Source: Streptomyces humi
GTDB taxonomy: Bacteria > Actinomycetota > Actinomycetes > Streptomycetales > Streptomycetaceae
Direction of reading: 5' to 3'
DNA length: 64,000 nt
NCBI RefSeq assembly: GCF_001005085.2
Contig: NZ_LBMU02000040.1
Location: forward strand, 1-64,000
In this document: positions 54,486-62,032 of the stretch, in pieces
How the letters are laid out: each line of letters starts with the position of its first letter
Position numbering within the stretch: the first letter of the stretch is position 1
Notes under the pieces: model-generated
What the model saw: the letters and a program-made list of their open reading frames with translations, nothing else
What the model was told of the DNA's origin: nothing
The model's database searches: none
Translations under genes and position numbers: made by a program

Positions 54486-55211
54486 ATGGCGGAAGGCGCC
54501 GGATACGGCGGAGTGAGCGACCAGGATCTGCTCGCTCGGCATGTGGAGGGCGACCCCGATGCCTTCGGTGAGATCGTACGGCGGCACCGGGACCGCCTCT
54601 GGGCGGTCGCCCTGCGGACCCTTGGGGACCGCGAGGAGGCCGCTGACGCCGTCCAGGACGCCCTGGTGTCCGCCTACCGGGCCGCCCACACCTTCCGGGG
54701 CCAGTCGGCCGTCACTACCTGGCTGCACCGGATCACGGTGAACGCCTGCCTGGACCGCGCCCGCAAGGTCGCCTCCCGCAAGACCTCGCCGGTCGACGAC
54801 ACCGAGCGGCTGGAGCAACTGCTGGAGCCGCATGAATCGGCCTCCGCTCCAGCCGAACGCAACGACCTTCACCGCCAGCTTCTGGAAGCCCTCGGCACGC
54901 TGCCGCACGACCAGCGCGCCGCCCTCGTCCTGGTCGATATGCAGGGCTACCCGGTCGCGGAGGCGGCCCGGATCCTCGACGTGCCCACGGGGACGGTGAA
55001 GAGCCGCTGTGCTCGCGGCAGAGCCAGACTCCTGCCGCTGCTCACCCATCTCCGGCCGGAAAGCACCGGTGACGAGGACAACCCGGACGCGGCACGGAAC
55101 CGGGCGGAGGGGACATCCGTCCCACCGGCAGCGGGTCCCCAGAACGGAGACCCACGGAACACCGGGCCGAATGACTCGGCCACAGTGAAGGGCGGAGGTG
55201 GACGAGCGTGA
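54486..55211 (+). CDS. sigM: ECF RNA polymerase sigma factor SigM
   Basis: 241 residues. Sigma region 2 is about 25-95 (DAFGEIVRRHRDRLWAVALRTLGDREEAADAVQDALV) and region 4 about 130-185 (LPHDQRAALVLVDMQGYPVAEAARILDVPTGTVKSRCARGRARL). A disordered acidic tail follows. Position before an anti-sigma gene and trxB-trxA is the same as in mycobacteria (sigM-rsmA-trxB-trxC). It probably responds to envelope or redox stress. Its stop overlaps the anti-sigma start by 4 bp, so the pair is translationally coupled. Confidence 0.9.
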   Translation: MAEGAGYGGVSDQDLLARHVEGDPDAFGEIVRRHRDRLWAVALRTLGDREEAADAVQDALVSAYRAAHTFRGQSAVTTWLHRITVNACLDRARKVASRKTSPVDDTERLEQLLEPHESASAPAERNDLHRQLLEALGTLPHDQRAALVLVDMQGYPVAEAARILDVPTGTVKSRCARGRARLLPLLTHLRPESTGDEDNPDAARNRAEGTSVPPAAGPQNGDPRNTGPNDSATVKGGGGRA

Positions 55212-56149
55212 CGTCGACGACGGACACGACCGGGCACCCGGACGTCTCGGAGATCTCCGATCTCACGGAAGGCCTGCTCCCGCCCGCCCGGGCCGCGGAA
55301 GTACGACAGCACCTGGACGCGTGCGAGCTCTGTGCCGATGTGCATGCCTCGCTGGAGGAGATCCGGGGCCTGCTCGGCGCGGTTCCCGGCCCGGTGCGCA
55401 TGCCGGCCGACGTGGCGGGCCGGATCGACGCGGCGCTCGCCGCCGAGGCCCTGCTCAGCGCCACCATTCCTGAGGCCCATGTTTCACGTGAAACATCGCC
55501 CCGTCAGGCGCCGGCTCCCGAGAACCGCCCCGCCGGGCGGCCGAGCGCTACGACCGGCCCCGGACGCAAGGACCAGAAGGGCCGCAGGAACCAGAAGGAC
55601 CGGATGGACAGGCTGGACCGCCCGGACCGTGGACGTGGTCGGCGTCGCCGGACCGTCGTCCTCGGCACCGTGTTCACCGCCGCCGTCCTGGGTGCCGGCG
55701 CGCTCTTCCTCCAGTCACTCGGAGGCGACGGAACGACGACCGCGCAGGGAACGCCCACCAGTTCCGCCGGGACCTTCTCCAAGGGCACCCTCCAGCATCA
55801 GGTCAACAATCTGCTCGACACCAAGAAGAACCTGCCGCGAGGCTCCCAGAAGCCCTTCGGTGTCGAGTCGCAGCCTTCGGAGTCGGCCACCACGGCCACC
55901 CCCTACACCACGCGGATCGACCCCTCGGAGTCGGTACCCGTGTGTGTTCGCGAGGGCGTCGGCCAGACCGGCGATGTCATCGGTGCGAAGAAGGGGACGT
56001 ACCAGGGGAAGAGCGCCTACCTCCTCGTTCTCCCCGACTCCTCCGACGCCTCCCGGGTGACCGCCTTCGTCGTCGACGCCACCTGTGTCGGCAAGGCGGC
56101 CGCATCTCCTGGCAAGGTCCTGCTGACGGAGTCCCTGACCCGCCCCTGA
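55208..56149 (+). CDS. membrane anti-sigma factor of SigM
   Basis: 313 residues. An N-terminal ZAS-like zinc domain has His35, Cys39 and Cys42 (HLDACELC), followed by a disordered linker, one membrane helix near 147-167 (TVVLGTVFTAAVLGAGALFL) and an extracytoplasmic sensor of about 145 residues. It should hold SigM at the membrane until stress. The linker contains a perfect parS encoding HVSRET (residues 91-96). The GTG start overlaps the sigM stop. A hairpin follows the gene. Confidence 0.88.
   Translation: MTSTTDTTGHPDVSEISDLTEGLLPPARAAEVRQHLDACELCADVHASLEEIRGLLGAVPGPVRMPADVAGRIDAALAAEALLSATIPEAHVSRETSPRQAPAPENRPAGRPSATTGPGRKDQKGRRNQKDRMDRLDRPDRGRGRRRRTVVLGTVFTAAVLGAGALFLQSLGGDGTTTAQGTPTSSAGTFSKGTLQHQVNNLLDTKKNLPRGSQKPFGVESQPSESATTATPYTTRIDPSESVPVCVREGVGQTGDVIGAKKGTYQGKSAYLLVLPDSSDASRVTAFVVDATCVGKAAASPGKVLLTESLTRP
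55480..55495. other. parS site (perfect) inside the anti-sigma coding sequence
   Basis: A perfect TGTTTCACGTGAAACA read in frame as VSRET. It lies in the linker between the zinc domain and the membrane helix, where sequence constraint on the protein is low. Confidence 0.97.
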
Positions 56150-56158
56150 GCTTTCTCC

Positions 56159-56180
56159 GTCACGGCTCTCGTGCCGTGAC
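56159..56180 (+). terminator. terminator hairpin after anti-sigma gene
   Basis: An 8-bp stem (GTCACGGC / GCCGTGAC) with loop TCTCGT, 9 bp after the stop codon. It would separate the murJ-sigM transcript from trxBA. Confidence 0.55.
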
Positions 56181-56243
56181 GCATCTCTTGTCCCAGCGCG
56201 GAAATCCGTACGGTGTGGGATGCCCGTGTGCCCGGACACACCG

Positions 56244-56269
56244 GGAATGCGCGCCCCGTAGGATCCGTT
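56244..56269 (+). promoter_or_regulatory. SigR-type promoter of trxBA
   Basis: GGAAT (56244-56248) and GTT (56267-56269) are separated by 18 bp. This is the -35/-10 pattern of the thiol-oxidative-stress sigma factor SigR, which is known to drive trxBA in S. coelicolor. It lies about 75 bp before the trxB start. Confidence 0.8.
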
Positions 56270-56341
56270 GGGTGGGGTGAGAGGTTCCGATGGAAACTCC
56301 CACCGGTCGACTGACACAGACCAGAGACGAGGAATCAAGCC

Positions 56342-57310
56342 GTGAGCGACGTCCGTAACGTGATCATCATCGGCTCCGGGCCCGCCGGCTACACGGCGGC
56401 GCTCTACACCGCGCGCGCGTCGCTGAAGCCCCTCGTGTTCGAGGGTGCCGTCACTGCGGGCGGTGCGCTGATGAACACCACTGAGGTGGAGAACTTCCCG
56501 GGCTTCCGCGACGGCATCATGGGCCCCGACCTCATGGACAACATGCGGGCGCAGGCCGAGCGCTTCGGCGCCGAGCTGGTTCCGGACGACGTCGTCTCCG
56601 TCGACCTGACCGGTGAGATCAAGACCGTCACGGACACCGCCGGCACGGTACACAAGGCCAAGGCCGTCATCGTCACCACCGGCTCCCAGCACCGCAAGCT
56701 CGGCCTGCCCAACGAGGACGCCCTCTCCGGCCGCGGTGTCTCCTGGTGCGCCACCTGTGACGGGTTCTTCTTCAAGGACCAGGACATCGCCGTGATCGGC
56801 GGCGGTGACACCGCGATGGAGGAGGCGACCTTCCTCTCCCGGTTCGCCAGGTCCGTGACGATCGTCCACCGCCGGGACACCCTGCGCGCCTCGAAGGCGA
56901 TGCAGGAGCGTGCCTTCGCCGACCCGAAGATCAAGTTCGCCTGGGACAGCGAGATCGCCGAGGTCCAGGGCGAGCAGAAGCTGGCCGGCCTGAAGCTGCG
57001 CAACGTCAAGACCGGCGAGCTCTCCGACCTGCCGGTGACCGGCCTGTTCATCGCGATCGGCCACGACCCGCGCACCGAGCTCTTCAAGGGCCAGCTCGAC
57101 CTCGACGAGGAGGGCTACCTCAAGGTCGCCGCGCCCTCGACGCACACCAACGTCACGGGTGTGTTCGCCGCCGGTGACGTGGTCGACCACACCTACCGCC
57201 AGGCGATCACCGCGGCCGGCACCGGCTGCTCCGCCGCTCTCGACGCCGAGCGTTTCCTCGCCGCCCTCGCGGACGAGGAGAAGGCCGAGCCCGAGAAGAC
57301 CACCGTCTGA
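56342..57310 (+). CDS. trxB: thioredoxin reductase
   Basis: 322 residues. This flavoenzyme passes electrons from NADPH to thioredoxin. FAD-binding GSGPAGYTAALYTAR is at the N-terminus, the redox-active CATC is near residues 136-139, NADPH-binding GGGDTAMEEATFLSRFA follows, and GVFAAGDVVDHTYRQA is the C-terminal FAD motif. GTG start. It is preceded by a SigR-type promoter and followed 47 bp later by trxA, so the pair forms a thiol-stress operon. Confidence 0.97.
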   Translation: MSDVRNVIIIGSGPAGYTAALYTARASLKPLVFEGAVTAGGALMNTTEVENFPGFRDGIMGPDLMDNMRAQAERFGAELVPDDVVSVDLTGEIKTVTDTAGTVHKAKAVIVTTGSQHRKLGLPNEDALSGRGVSWCATCDGFFFKDQDIAVIGGGDTAMEEATFLSRFARSVTIVHRRDTLRASKAMQERAFADPKIKFAWDSEIAEVQGEQKLAGLKLRNVKTGELSDLPVTGLFIAIGHDPRTELFKGQLDLDEEGYLKVAAPSTHTNVTGVFAAGDVVDHTYRQAITAAGTGCSAALDAERFLAALADEEKAEPEKTTV

Positions 57311-57357
57311 TCATCCCCCTTCCGCCCCACCGCACCGTCAAGAAAAAGGAGCCCGCC

Positions 57358-57690
57358 GTGGCCGGCACCCTGAAGCATGTGACCGACGCCGACTTCGAAG
57401 AGGTCGTCCTCAAGAGCGACAAGCCTGTCCTGGTGGACTTCTGGGCCGAGTGGTGCGGCCCGTGCCGCCAGATCGCCCCGTCGCTCGAGGCGATCGCCGC
57501 CGAGCACGGCGAGAAGATCGAGATCGTCAAGCTGAACATCGACGAGAACCCGAACACGGCGGCCAAGTACGGCGTCATGTCGATCCCCACCCTGAACGTG
57601 TACCAGGGCGGCGAGGTCGCCAAGACCATCGTCGGCGCCAAGCCGAAGGCCGCACTGGTCCGCGACCTCGAGGCCTTCATCGCCGAGTGA
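57358..57690 (+). CDS. trxA: thioredoxin
   Basis: 110 residues. The active site WCGPC (residues 32-36) sits in the usual DFWAEWCGPCRQIAPSLE context, with the cis-proline segment SIPTLNVYQGG. It reduces protein disulfides using electrons from TrxB. AAGGAG precedes the GTG start. Its stop codon touches a parS, followed by a terminator. Confidence 0.97.
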   Translation: MAGTLKHVTDADFEEVVLKSDKPVLVDFWAEWCGPCRQIAPSLEAIAAEHGEKIEIVKLNIDENPNTAAKYGVMSIPTLNVYQGGEVAKTIVGAKPKAALVRDLEAFIAE

Positions 57691-57706
57691 TGTTTCACGT
57701 GAAACA
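57691..57706. other. parS site (perfect)
   Basis: A perfect TGTTTCACGTGAAACA immediately after the trxA stop codon, in the convergent gap with the GNAT gene. Confidence 0.97.
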
Positions 57707-57740
57707 CGAATGGGCCAACCCCTCGGGGTTGGCCCATTCG
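57707..57740. terminator. bidirectional terminator hairpin
   Basis: 16-bp perfect arms (CGAATGGGCCAACCCC and its complement) around TC, directly adjoining the parS, between convergent trxA and the GNAT gene. Confidence 0.9.
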
Positions 57741-57756
57741 CTTTGCAGCGGCCGCT

Positions 57757-58374
57757 TCAGAGCGGCCGGAGCGCCGGTTCCTTCTGTACCGCCCCCAGCA
57801 GCCGGTCGAGCGCCAGCTCCACGTCCTCCTTCCAGGAAAGCGTGGTCCGCAGCTCCAACCGCAGCCGGGGATGCACGGGATGCTGCCGCACGGTCTTGAA
57901 GCCCACGGCGAGCAGATGCTCGGCGGGCAGCAGACAGGCCGGCTCCTGGTACCGGGCATCGCCGAACGCCTCGATCGCCTTGAAACCGCGCCGCAGCAGA
58001 TCCTTGGCGACCGTCTGGACCATCACCCGGCCGAGTCCCTGCCCCTGATAGCCGGGCATGATGAAACCAGTGATGAGCTGCACGGCGTCCGGCGAGACCG
58101 GGCTCGTGGGGAACGCCGTGGAACGCGGGACATAGGCCGGCGGAGCGTAGAGCACGAAGCCCACCGGAACGTCGTCGACATAGACCACGCGGCCGCAGGA
58201 ACCCCAGTCGAGCAGTACGGCGGAGATCCAGGATTCCTTCTCCAGCGCGGGCGTCCCCGCTTTTACCGCTGCTTCGCCGCTGACGGGGTCCAGTTCCCAG
58301 AAGACACACGAGCGACAGCGCTTGGGAAGGTCCTGAAGGTTGTCCAGCGTGAGCGGTACGAGCCGACGCCCCAT
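57757..58374 (-). CDS. GNAT-family acetyltransferase
   Basis: 205 residues. The acetyl-CoA loop is in GFIMPGYQGQGLGRVMVQTV (Q-G-Q-G-L-G), with family-like flanking strands. CRSCVFWELDP at the N-terminus has two cysteines. This gene occurs next to parB in Streptomyces, but no link to segregation is known to me; the substrate is unknown. The ATG at 58374 has GCGAGGAA upstream. Its 5' end overlaps a small open frame at 58263-58520. Confidence 0.88.
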   Translation of the reverse strand: MGRRLVPLTLDNLQDLPKRCRSCVFWELDPVSGEAAVKAGTPALEKESWISAVLLDWGSCGRVVYVDDVPVGFVLYAPPAYVPRSTAFPTSPVSPDAVQLITGFIMPGYQGQGLGRVMVQTVAKDLLRRGFKAIEAFGDARYQEPACLLPAEHLLAVGFKTVRQHPVHPRLRLELRTTLSWKEDVELALDRLLGAVQKEPALRPL

Positions 58375-58520
58375 GAAGGCTGTTCCTCGCTTCCTTCGCC
58401 CGCGGCGTCGCGAGCGGCTGTCAGAGCGCTGCGTTCCCTGAGCAGACTGCCGACGAATCCTACGGTCGCGCCCAGTCCCAGGCCCGCGCCCACCAGTCCG
58501 GTGCGGCTCATCGATCGCAT
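58263..58520 (-). CDS. possible small protein overlapping the GNAT gene
   Basis: An 85-residue frame whose ATG at 58520 has an ideal GGGAGG eight bases upstream. The N-terminus is Gly-rich and hydrophobic (LVGAGLGLGATVGFVGSLL), like a membrane helix, and a polar tail follows. The last 112 bp overlap the GNAT gene in another frame, which is unusually long for Streptomyces. The tail could be out-of-frame read-through, with the real product ending earlier in relatives. No family recognised. Confidence 0.35.
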   Translation of the reverse strand: MRSMSRTGLVGAGLGLGATVGFVGSLLRERSALTAARDAAGEGSEEQPSWGVGSYRSRWTTFRTFPSAVARVSSGNWTPSAAKQR

Positions 58521-58624
58521 GGCCCCCGCCTCCCACTCAGAGGTGCCGCCAGCTGTCGGATGGATGCGCCATACCGAACGCATCGTATCCACACAGCGAT
58601 TCCATCGATACCGCCTGAAAGCAA

Positions 58625-58667
58625 AGAGCGGATCGTGTTCCGGTACACACCGGACACGATCCGCTCT
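58625..58667 (-). terminator. terminator hairpin after parAB
   Basis: A 19-bp stem with one bulged base (AGAGCGGATCGTGTTCCGGT against ACCGGACACGATCCGCTCT), 55 bp past the parB stop codon. Confidence 0.85.
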
Positions 58668-58721
58668 CTGAGCGGCCAGGTCTCGACAGAACGCCGACCG
58701 GACGGGAAACACCCGGGAAGG

Positions 58722-59837
58722 TCAGTCCTCGGGCTCCTCCCCGGTGCCCGCGGTGTCGCCGTCCTGGAGCCCGTGGTGGAGGACCGGGCCCTCGCCCGGG
58801 GCGAGCGTGCCGAGGATTCGTTCCAGATCCTCCATCGACGCGAACTCGACCGTGATCTTGCCCTTCTTCTGGCCGAGGTCGACCTTCACCCGTGTCTCGA
58901 ACCGGTCCGAGAGCCGGGTGGCGAGATCGGTCAGCGCCGGCGAGACCCGGGCGCCGGCCCGCGGACCCTTGGCCCGGGTCGTCGTCTGGGGCCGCGAGCC
59001 CATCAGGGTCACGATCTCCTCGACGGCCCGCACAGACAGACCCTCGGCGACGATCCGGTGTGCCAGTCGGTCCTGCTCCTCCGAGTCGTCGACGGAGAGC
59101 AGCGCGCGGGCGTGCCCGGCCGACAGGACCCCCGCGGCGACCCTGCGCTGAACGGACGGCGACAGCTTCAGGAGCCGCAGCGTGTTGGAGACCTGCGGGC
59201 GTGAGCGCCCGATCCGGTCGGCCAGCTGGTCATGCGTGCAGTTGAAGTCCTTCAGCAACTGGTCGTAGGCAGCCGCCTCTTCCAGCGGGTTCAGCTGGGC
59301 ACGGTGCAGGTTCTCCAACAGCGCGTCCAGCAGGAGCTTCTCGTCGTCCGTCGCCCGGACGATCGCCGGGATCGCCTCCAGGCCGGCCTCACGGCAGGCC
59401 CGCCAGCGCCGCTCACCCATGATGAGCTCATAGCGCCCGGGAGCCAGCTGCCGTACGACCACGGGCTGGAGGAGACCGACCTCCTGGATGGAGGTGACCA
59501 GCTCCTGAAGGGCGTCCTCGTCGAACACCTCACGCGGCTGACGTGGGTTCGGGGTGATCTCGTCGAGAGGGATCTCCGCGAAGTGGGCACCCATCGGAGG
59601 CGCGGGCGTCTCCGGGGCTGTGCCGAAGACCGAGGGCTCCTCGGTCTCCTGCACCACAGGGGGCAGGGTGGTCACCTTGGCGGCCGCGACCCCGCGGTCG
59701 GTCAGCGCCGGCGCCGCGGCAGAGGAGGCGGCTGCCCCGCCCTCCATCGCGGTCTGCGCCGGGGTACGTTCGGTCGGGGCGGCAGGGATCAGTGCGCCCA
59801 GACCACGGCCCAGGCCAATCCTCCGTCGGTCGCTCAC
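58722..59837 (-). CDS. parB: chromosome segregation protein ParB
   Basis: 371 residues. ParB binds parS, spreads along DNA as a CTP-dependent clamp and builds the segregation complex near oriC. The N-terminal IGLGRGLGALIP peptide interacts with ParA. The CTPase/ParB-box segment ELIMGERRWRACREAGL lies near residue 138, and the helix-turn-helix CTHDQLADRIGRSRPQVSNTLRLL near 192. A C-terminal dimerisation domain is present. It overlaps the parA stop by 4 bp. Its targets are the parS sites spread through this window. Confidence 0.97.
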   Translation of the reverse strand: MSDRRRIGLGRGLGALIPAAPTERTPAQTAMEGGAAASSAAAPALTDRGVAAAKVTTLPPVVQETEEPSVFGTAPETPAPPMGAHFAEIPLDEITPNPRQPREVFDEDALQELVTSIQEVGLLQPVVVRQLAPGRYELIMGERRWRACREAGLEAIPAIVRATDDEKLLLDALLENLHRAQLNPLEEAAAYDQLLKDFNCTHDQLADRIGRSRPQVSNTLRLLKLSPSVQRRVAAGVLSAGHARALLSVDDSEEQDRLAHRIVAEGLSVRAVEEIVTLMGSRPQTTTRAKGPRAGARVSPALTDLATRLSDRFETRVKVDLGQKKGKITVEFASMEDLERILGTLAPGEGPVLHHGLQDGDTAGTGEEPED

Positions 59838-61114
59838 TGCATCCCCTCCACCATGTTCGGGTTGGTCTGTGCGCCGATATGGGCCTGCGTCGGGTCATAG
59901 CTGACCCCCACGCCCCTCAGCGCGATCTCTCGTGCCGCCTCAAGATAGGAGAGGGCACCGCTCGATCCAGGATCGTAGGTCAGTACCGTCTGCCCATAGC
60001 TCGGCGCCTCGGAGATACGGACCGAGCGGGGAATGCTCGTCCGCAGCACCTCGTCGCCGAAGTGGCTGCGCACCTCGTCCGCGACCTGGGAAGCGAGACG
60101 CGTCCGGCCGTCGTACATGGTGAGCAGGATGGTCGACACATGGAGGTCGGGGTTGAGGTGCCCCCGTACCAGGTCGACATTGCGCAGCAGTTGTCCCAGT
60201 CCCTCCAACGCGTAGTACTCGCACTGGATCGGGATGAGGACCTCGGCGCCCGCGACGAGCGCGTTGACCGTCAGCAGCCCGAGCGAGGGCGGGCAGTCGA
60301 TGAGGATGTAGTCCAGCGGCTGCTCGTAGGCCAGGATCGCCCGCTGAAGCCGGCTCTCCCGGGCCACCAGGGACACCAGCTCGATCTCCGCACCGGCGAG
60401 ATCGATGGTGGCGGGAGCGCAGAAGAGACCCTCGACGTCCACCACCGGCTGGACGACCTCGGCCAGCGGCTTGCTCTCGACCAACACGTCGTAGATGGAA
60501 GGAACTTCGGCGTGGTGGTCGATCCCGAGCGCCGTTGAGGCATTGCCCTGAGGGTCGAGGTCGATCACGAGGACGCGACCACCGTGCAGGGCCAGTGACG
60601 CGGCAAGGTTGACGGTGGTCGTCGTCTTGCCCACGCCGCCCTTCTGGTTGGCGACCACGATGACTCTGGTCTGCTCCGGACGTGGCAGACCTTCGCCGGC
60701 GCGGCCCAGAGCCTCCACCGCGAGTTGGGCAGCACGACCGATGGGAGTGTCGTCCATCGGAGGCGGTGTTTCACGTGAAACATCCGCCCCCAGCGACTCG
60801 GTACGGGGACCGGGGACCGGATCGGTCATCGGTCCCGCGATGTTGGCGTCGGACCGCAAGGATTCACTCTCCTCGACTTCAGGCTCGCAATGAACAGAGC
60901 CTCCCATGTCTTCGGGGTCATGAACCAGTGAGGCCTGTTGTTCTGTGGAGAAATCCACCTCTGTGGACAACTCCGTGCCCCGTGGGGAGGCCGGAGTGTC
61001 ACCAGCGGGGCCCCCTCCCAGGGAACCGAGGGGCTTTCGGTCACGCGGTTCGGCCGCAGCGCGGCCCCGGCCGATGATGCCGTGCAACAAGGAACGACGT
61101 TTCACGTGAAACAC
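59834..61114 (-). CDS. parA: chromosome partitioning ATPase ParA
   Basis: 426 residues from the GTG at 61114. Walker A with the signature lysine (KGGVGKTTT, near residue 158) and the ATPase core LIDLDPQGNASTALG and YILIDCPPSLGLL are intact. ParA polymerises on DNA and moves ParB complexes. The first 150 residues are disordered. The true start may be the ATG at 60907, giving 357 residues, the size I recall for S. coelicolor ParA, because the segment upstream holds a parS and two DnaA-box-like sites. A second parS lies in frame as VSRET near residue 112. parB overlaps by 4 bp. Confidence 0.93.
   Translation of the reverse strand: MFHVKRRSLLHGIIGRGRAAAEPRDRKPLGSLGGGPAGDTPASPRGTELSTEVDFSTEQQASLVHDPEDMGGSVHCEPEVEESESLRSDANIAGPMTDPVPGPRTESLGADVSRETPPPMDDTPIGRAAQLAVEALGRAGEGLPRPEQTRVIVVANQKGGVGKTTTTVNLAASLALHGGRVLVIDLDPQGNASTALGIDHHAEVPSIYDVLVESKPLAEVVQPVVDVEGLFCAPATIDLAGAEIELVSLVARESRLQRAILAYEQPLDYILIDCPPSLGLLTVNALVAGAEVLIPIQCEYYALEGLGQLLRNVDLVRGHLNPDLHVSTILLTMYDGRTRLASQVADEVRSHFGDEVLRTSIPRSVRISEAPSYGQTVLTYDPGSSGALSYLEAAREIALRGVGVSYDPTQAHIGAQTNPNMVEGMQ
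60767..60782. other. parS site (perfect) inside parA
   Basis: A perfect TGTTTCACGTGAAACA encoding VSRET in the disordered N-terminal part of ParA. Confidence 0.97.
60944..60970. promoter_or_regulatory. two DnaA-box-like sites in the parA leader
   Basis: TGTGGACAA (60962-60970) is the exact complement of the Streptomyces consensus TTGTCCACA. TGTGGAGAA (60944-60952) is one mismatch from it. Both lie upstream of the likely parA ATG at 60907. Confidence 0.6.
61098..61113. other. parS site (15/16) upstream of parA
   Basis: CGTTTCACGTGAAACA has one mismatch at the first base. It overlaps the GTG of the longest parA frame and lies in the promoter/leader region behind rsmG. GACAC at 61145-61149 resembles a WhiA motif. 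Confidence 0.88.
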
Positions 61115-61195
61115 GATGCACAGCCCGCAGGGCCGAAAAGCCGCGACACTCCGTCGTGCGTAGGTTTGGCAGCTTGTGTGGAGTACGCCTCACTG

Positions 61196-61915
61196 TCATC
61201 CGCGTCGGCGGCGGGCACGTCCCGTACGGGCCGCCTTCGCCCGTTTAGCCGCGAAGCGCACACCGCCCGGGCTCTCCCCGACCTCCACCCGGACGACGGT
61301 GGACAGCGGGTCCACCACTCCCTCGCCCACCTGGAGGACGGACGTGGAGACCGCACCGAGCTTGGTCAGAGCGGTCGACGCGGCCTTCAGCTCCTCCTCC
61401 GCCGTGTCCCCCTTCAGGGCCAGCATCTCGCCGTAGGGACGCAGCAGCGGAATCCCCCAGGCGGCCAACCGGTCCAGCGGCGCCACAGCACGGGCCGTCA
61501 CCACATGCACCGGCGGCAGCTTGCCCATGACCTCCTCGGCACGGCCACGGACCACGGTCACATGGTCCAGGCCGAGCAGCTCGACGACCTCGGTCAGGAA
61601 GTTGGTGCGCCGCAGCAGCGGCTCCAGCAGGGTGATGTTGAGGTCCTCACGGACCAGGGCCAGTGGAATGCCCGGCAGACCGGCACCGGAGCCCACGTCG
61701 CACACCGTCACCCCTTCGGGCACGGCCTCCGAGAGCACCGCACAGTTCAGCAGGTGCCGCTCCCACAGGCGGGGTACTTCCCGTGGGCCGATCAGACCAC
61801 GCTGCACGCCTGCCTCGGCGAGCAGCTCCGCGTAGCGGACCGCATCGGCGAAGCGCTCGCCGAACACTTCCCGCGCCTGTTCCGGCGCCGGGGGGAGCTC
61901 CGCAGCCTCCGTCAC
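61196..61915 (-). CDS. rsmG: 16S rRNA (guanine-527-N7) methyltransferase RsmG
   Basis: 239 residues, matching the length I recall in S. coelicolor. It methylates G527 of 16S rRNA with S-adenosylmethionine; loss gives low-level streptomycin resistance. The SAM loop VCDVGSGAGLPGIPLALV lies near residue 80. RFADAVRYAELLAEAGVQRGLIGPREVPRLWERHLLN is the family N-terminal block, and a basic tail binds RNA. The GTG at 61915 has AAGGA upstream. It lies between a terminator on the khpB side and the parA leader. Confidence 0.95.
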   Translation of the reverse strand: MTEAAELPPAPEQAREVFGERFADAVRYAELLAEAGVQRGLIGPREVPRLWERHLLNCAVLSEAVPEGVTVCDVGSGAGLPGIPLALVREDLNITLLEPLLRRTNFLTEVVELLGLDHVTVVRGRAEEVMGKLPPVHVVTARAVAPLDRLAAWGIPLLRPYGEMLALKGDTAEEELKAASTALTKLGAVSTSVLQVGEGVVDPLSTVVRVEVGESPGGVRFAAKRAKAARTGRARRRRG

Positions 61916-61986
61916 GGGGACCGTCCTTCCGTACAGCGCCGGTGCTCCGCGCACCGGCCACCAAGAACTACCAGGCTGACAAAGTT

Positions 61987-62014
61987 CGGCCCCGTCTGCG
62001 GACAGACGGGGCCG
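61987..62014 (-). terminator. terminator hairpin between khpB and rsmG
   Basis: A 12-bp perfect stem (CGGCCCCGTCTG / CAGACGGGGCCG) with loop CGGA, 19 bp past the khpB stop. It separates the yidD-yidC-khpB transcript from rsmG-parAB. Confidence 0.85.
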
Positions 62015-62032
62015 GTAAAGCGGGGGGACCGA

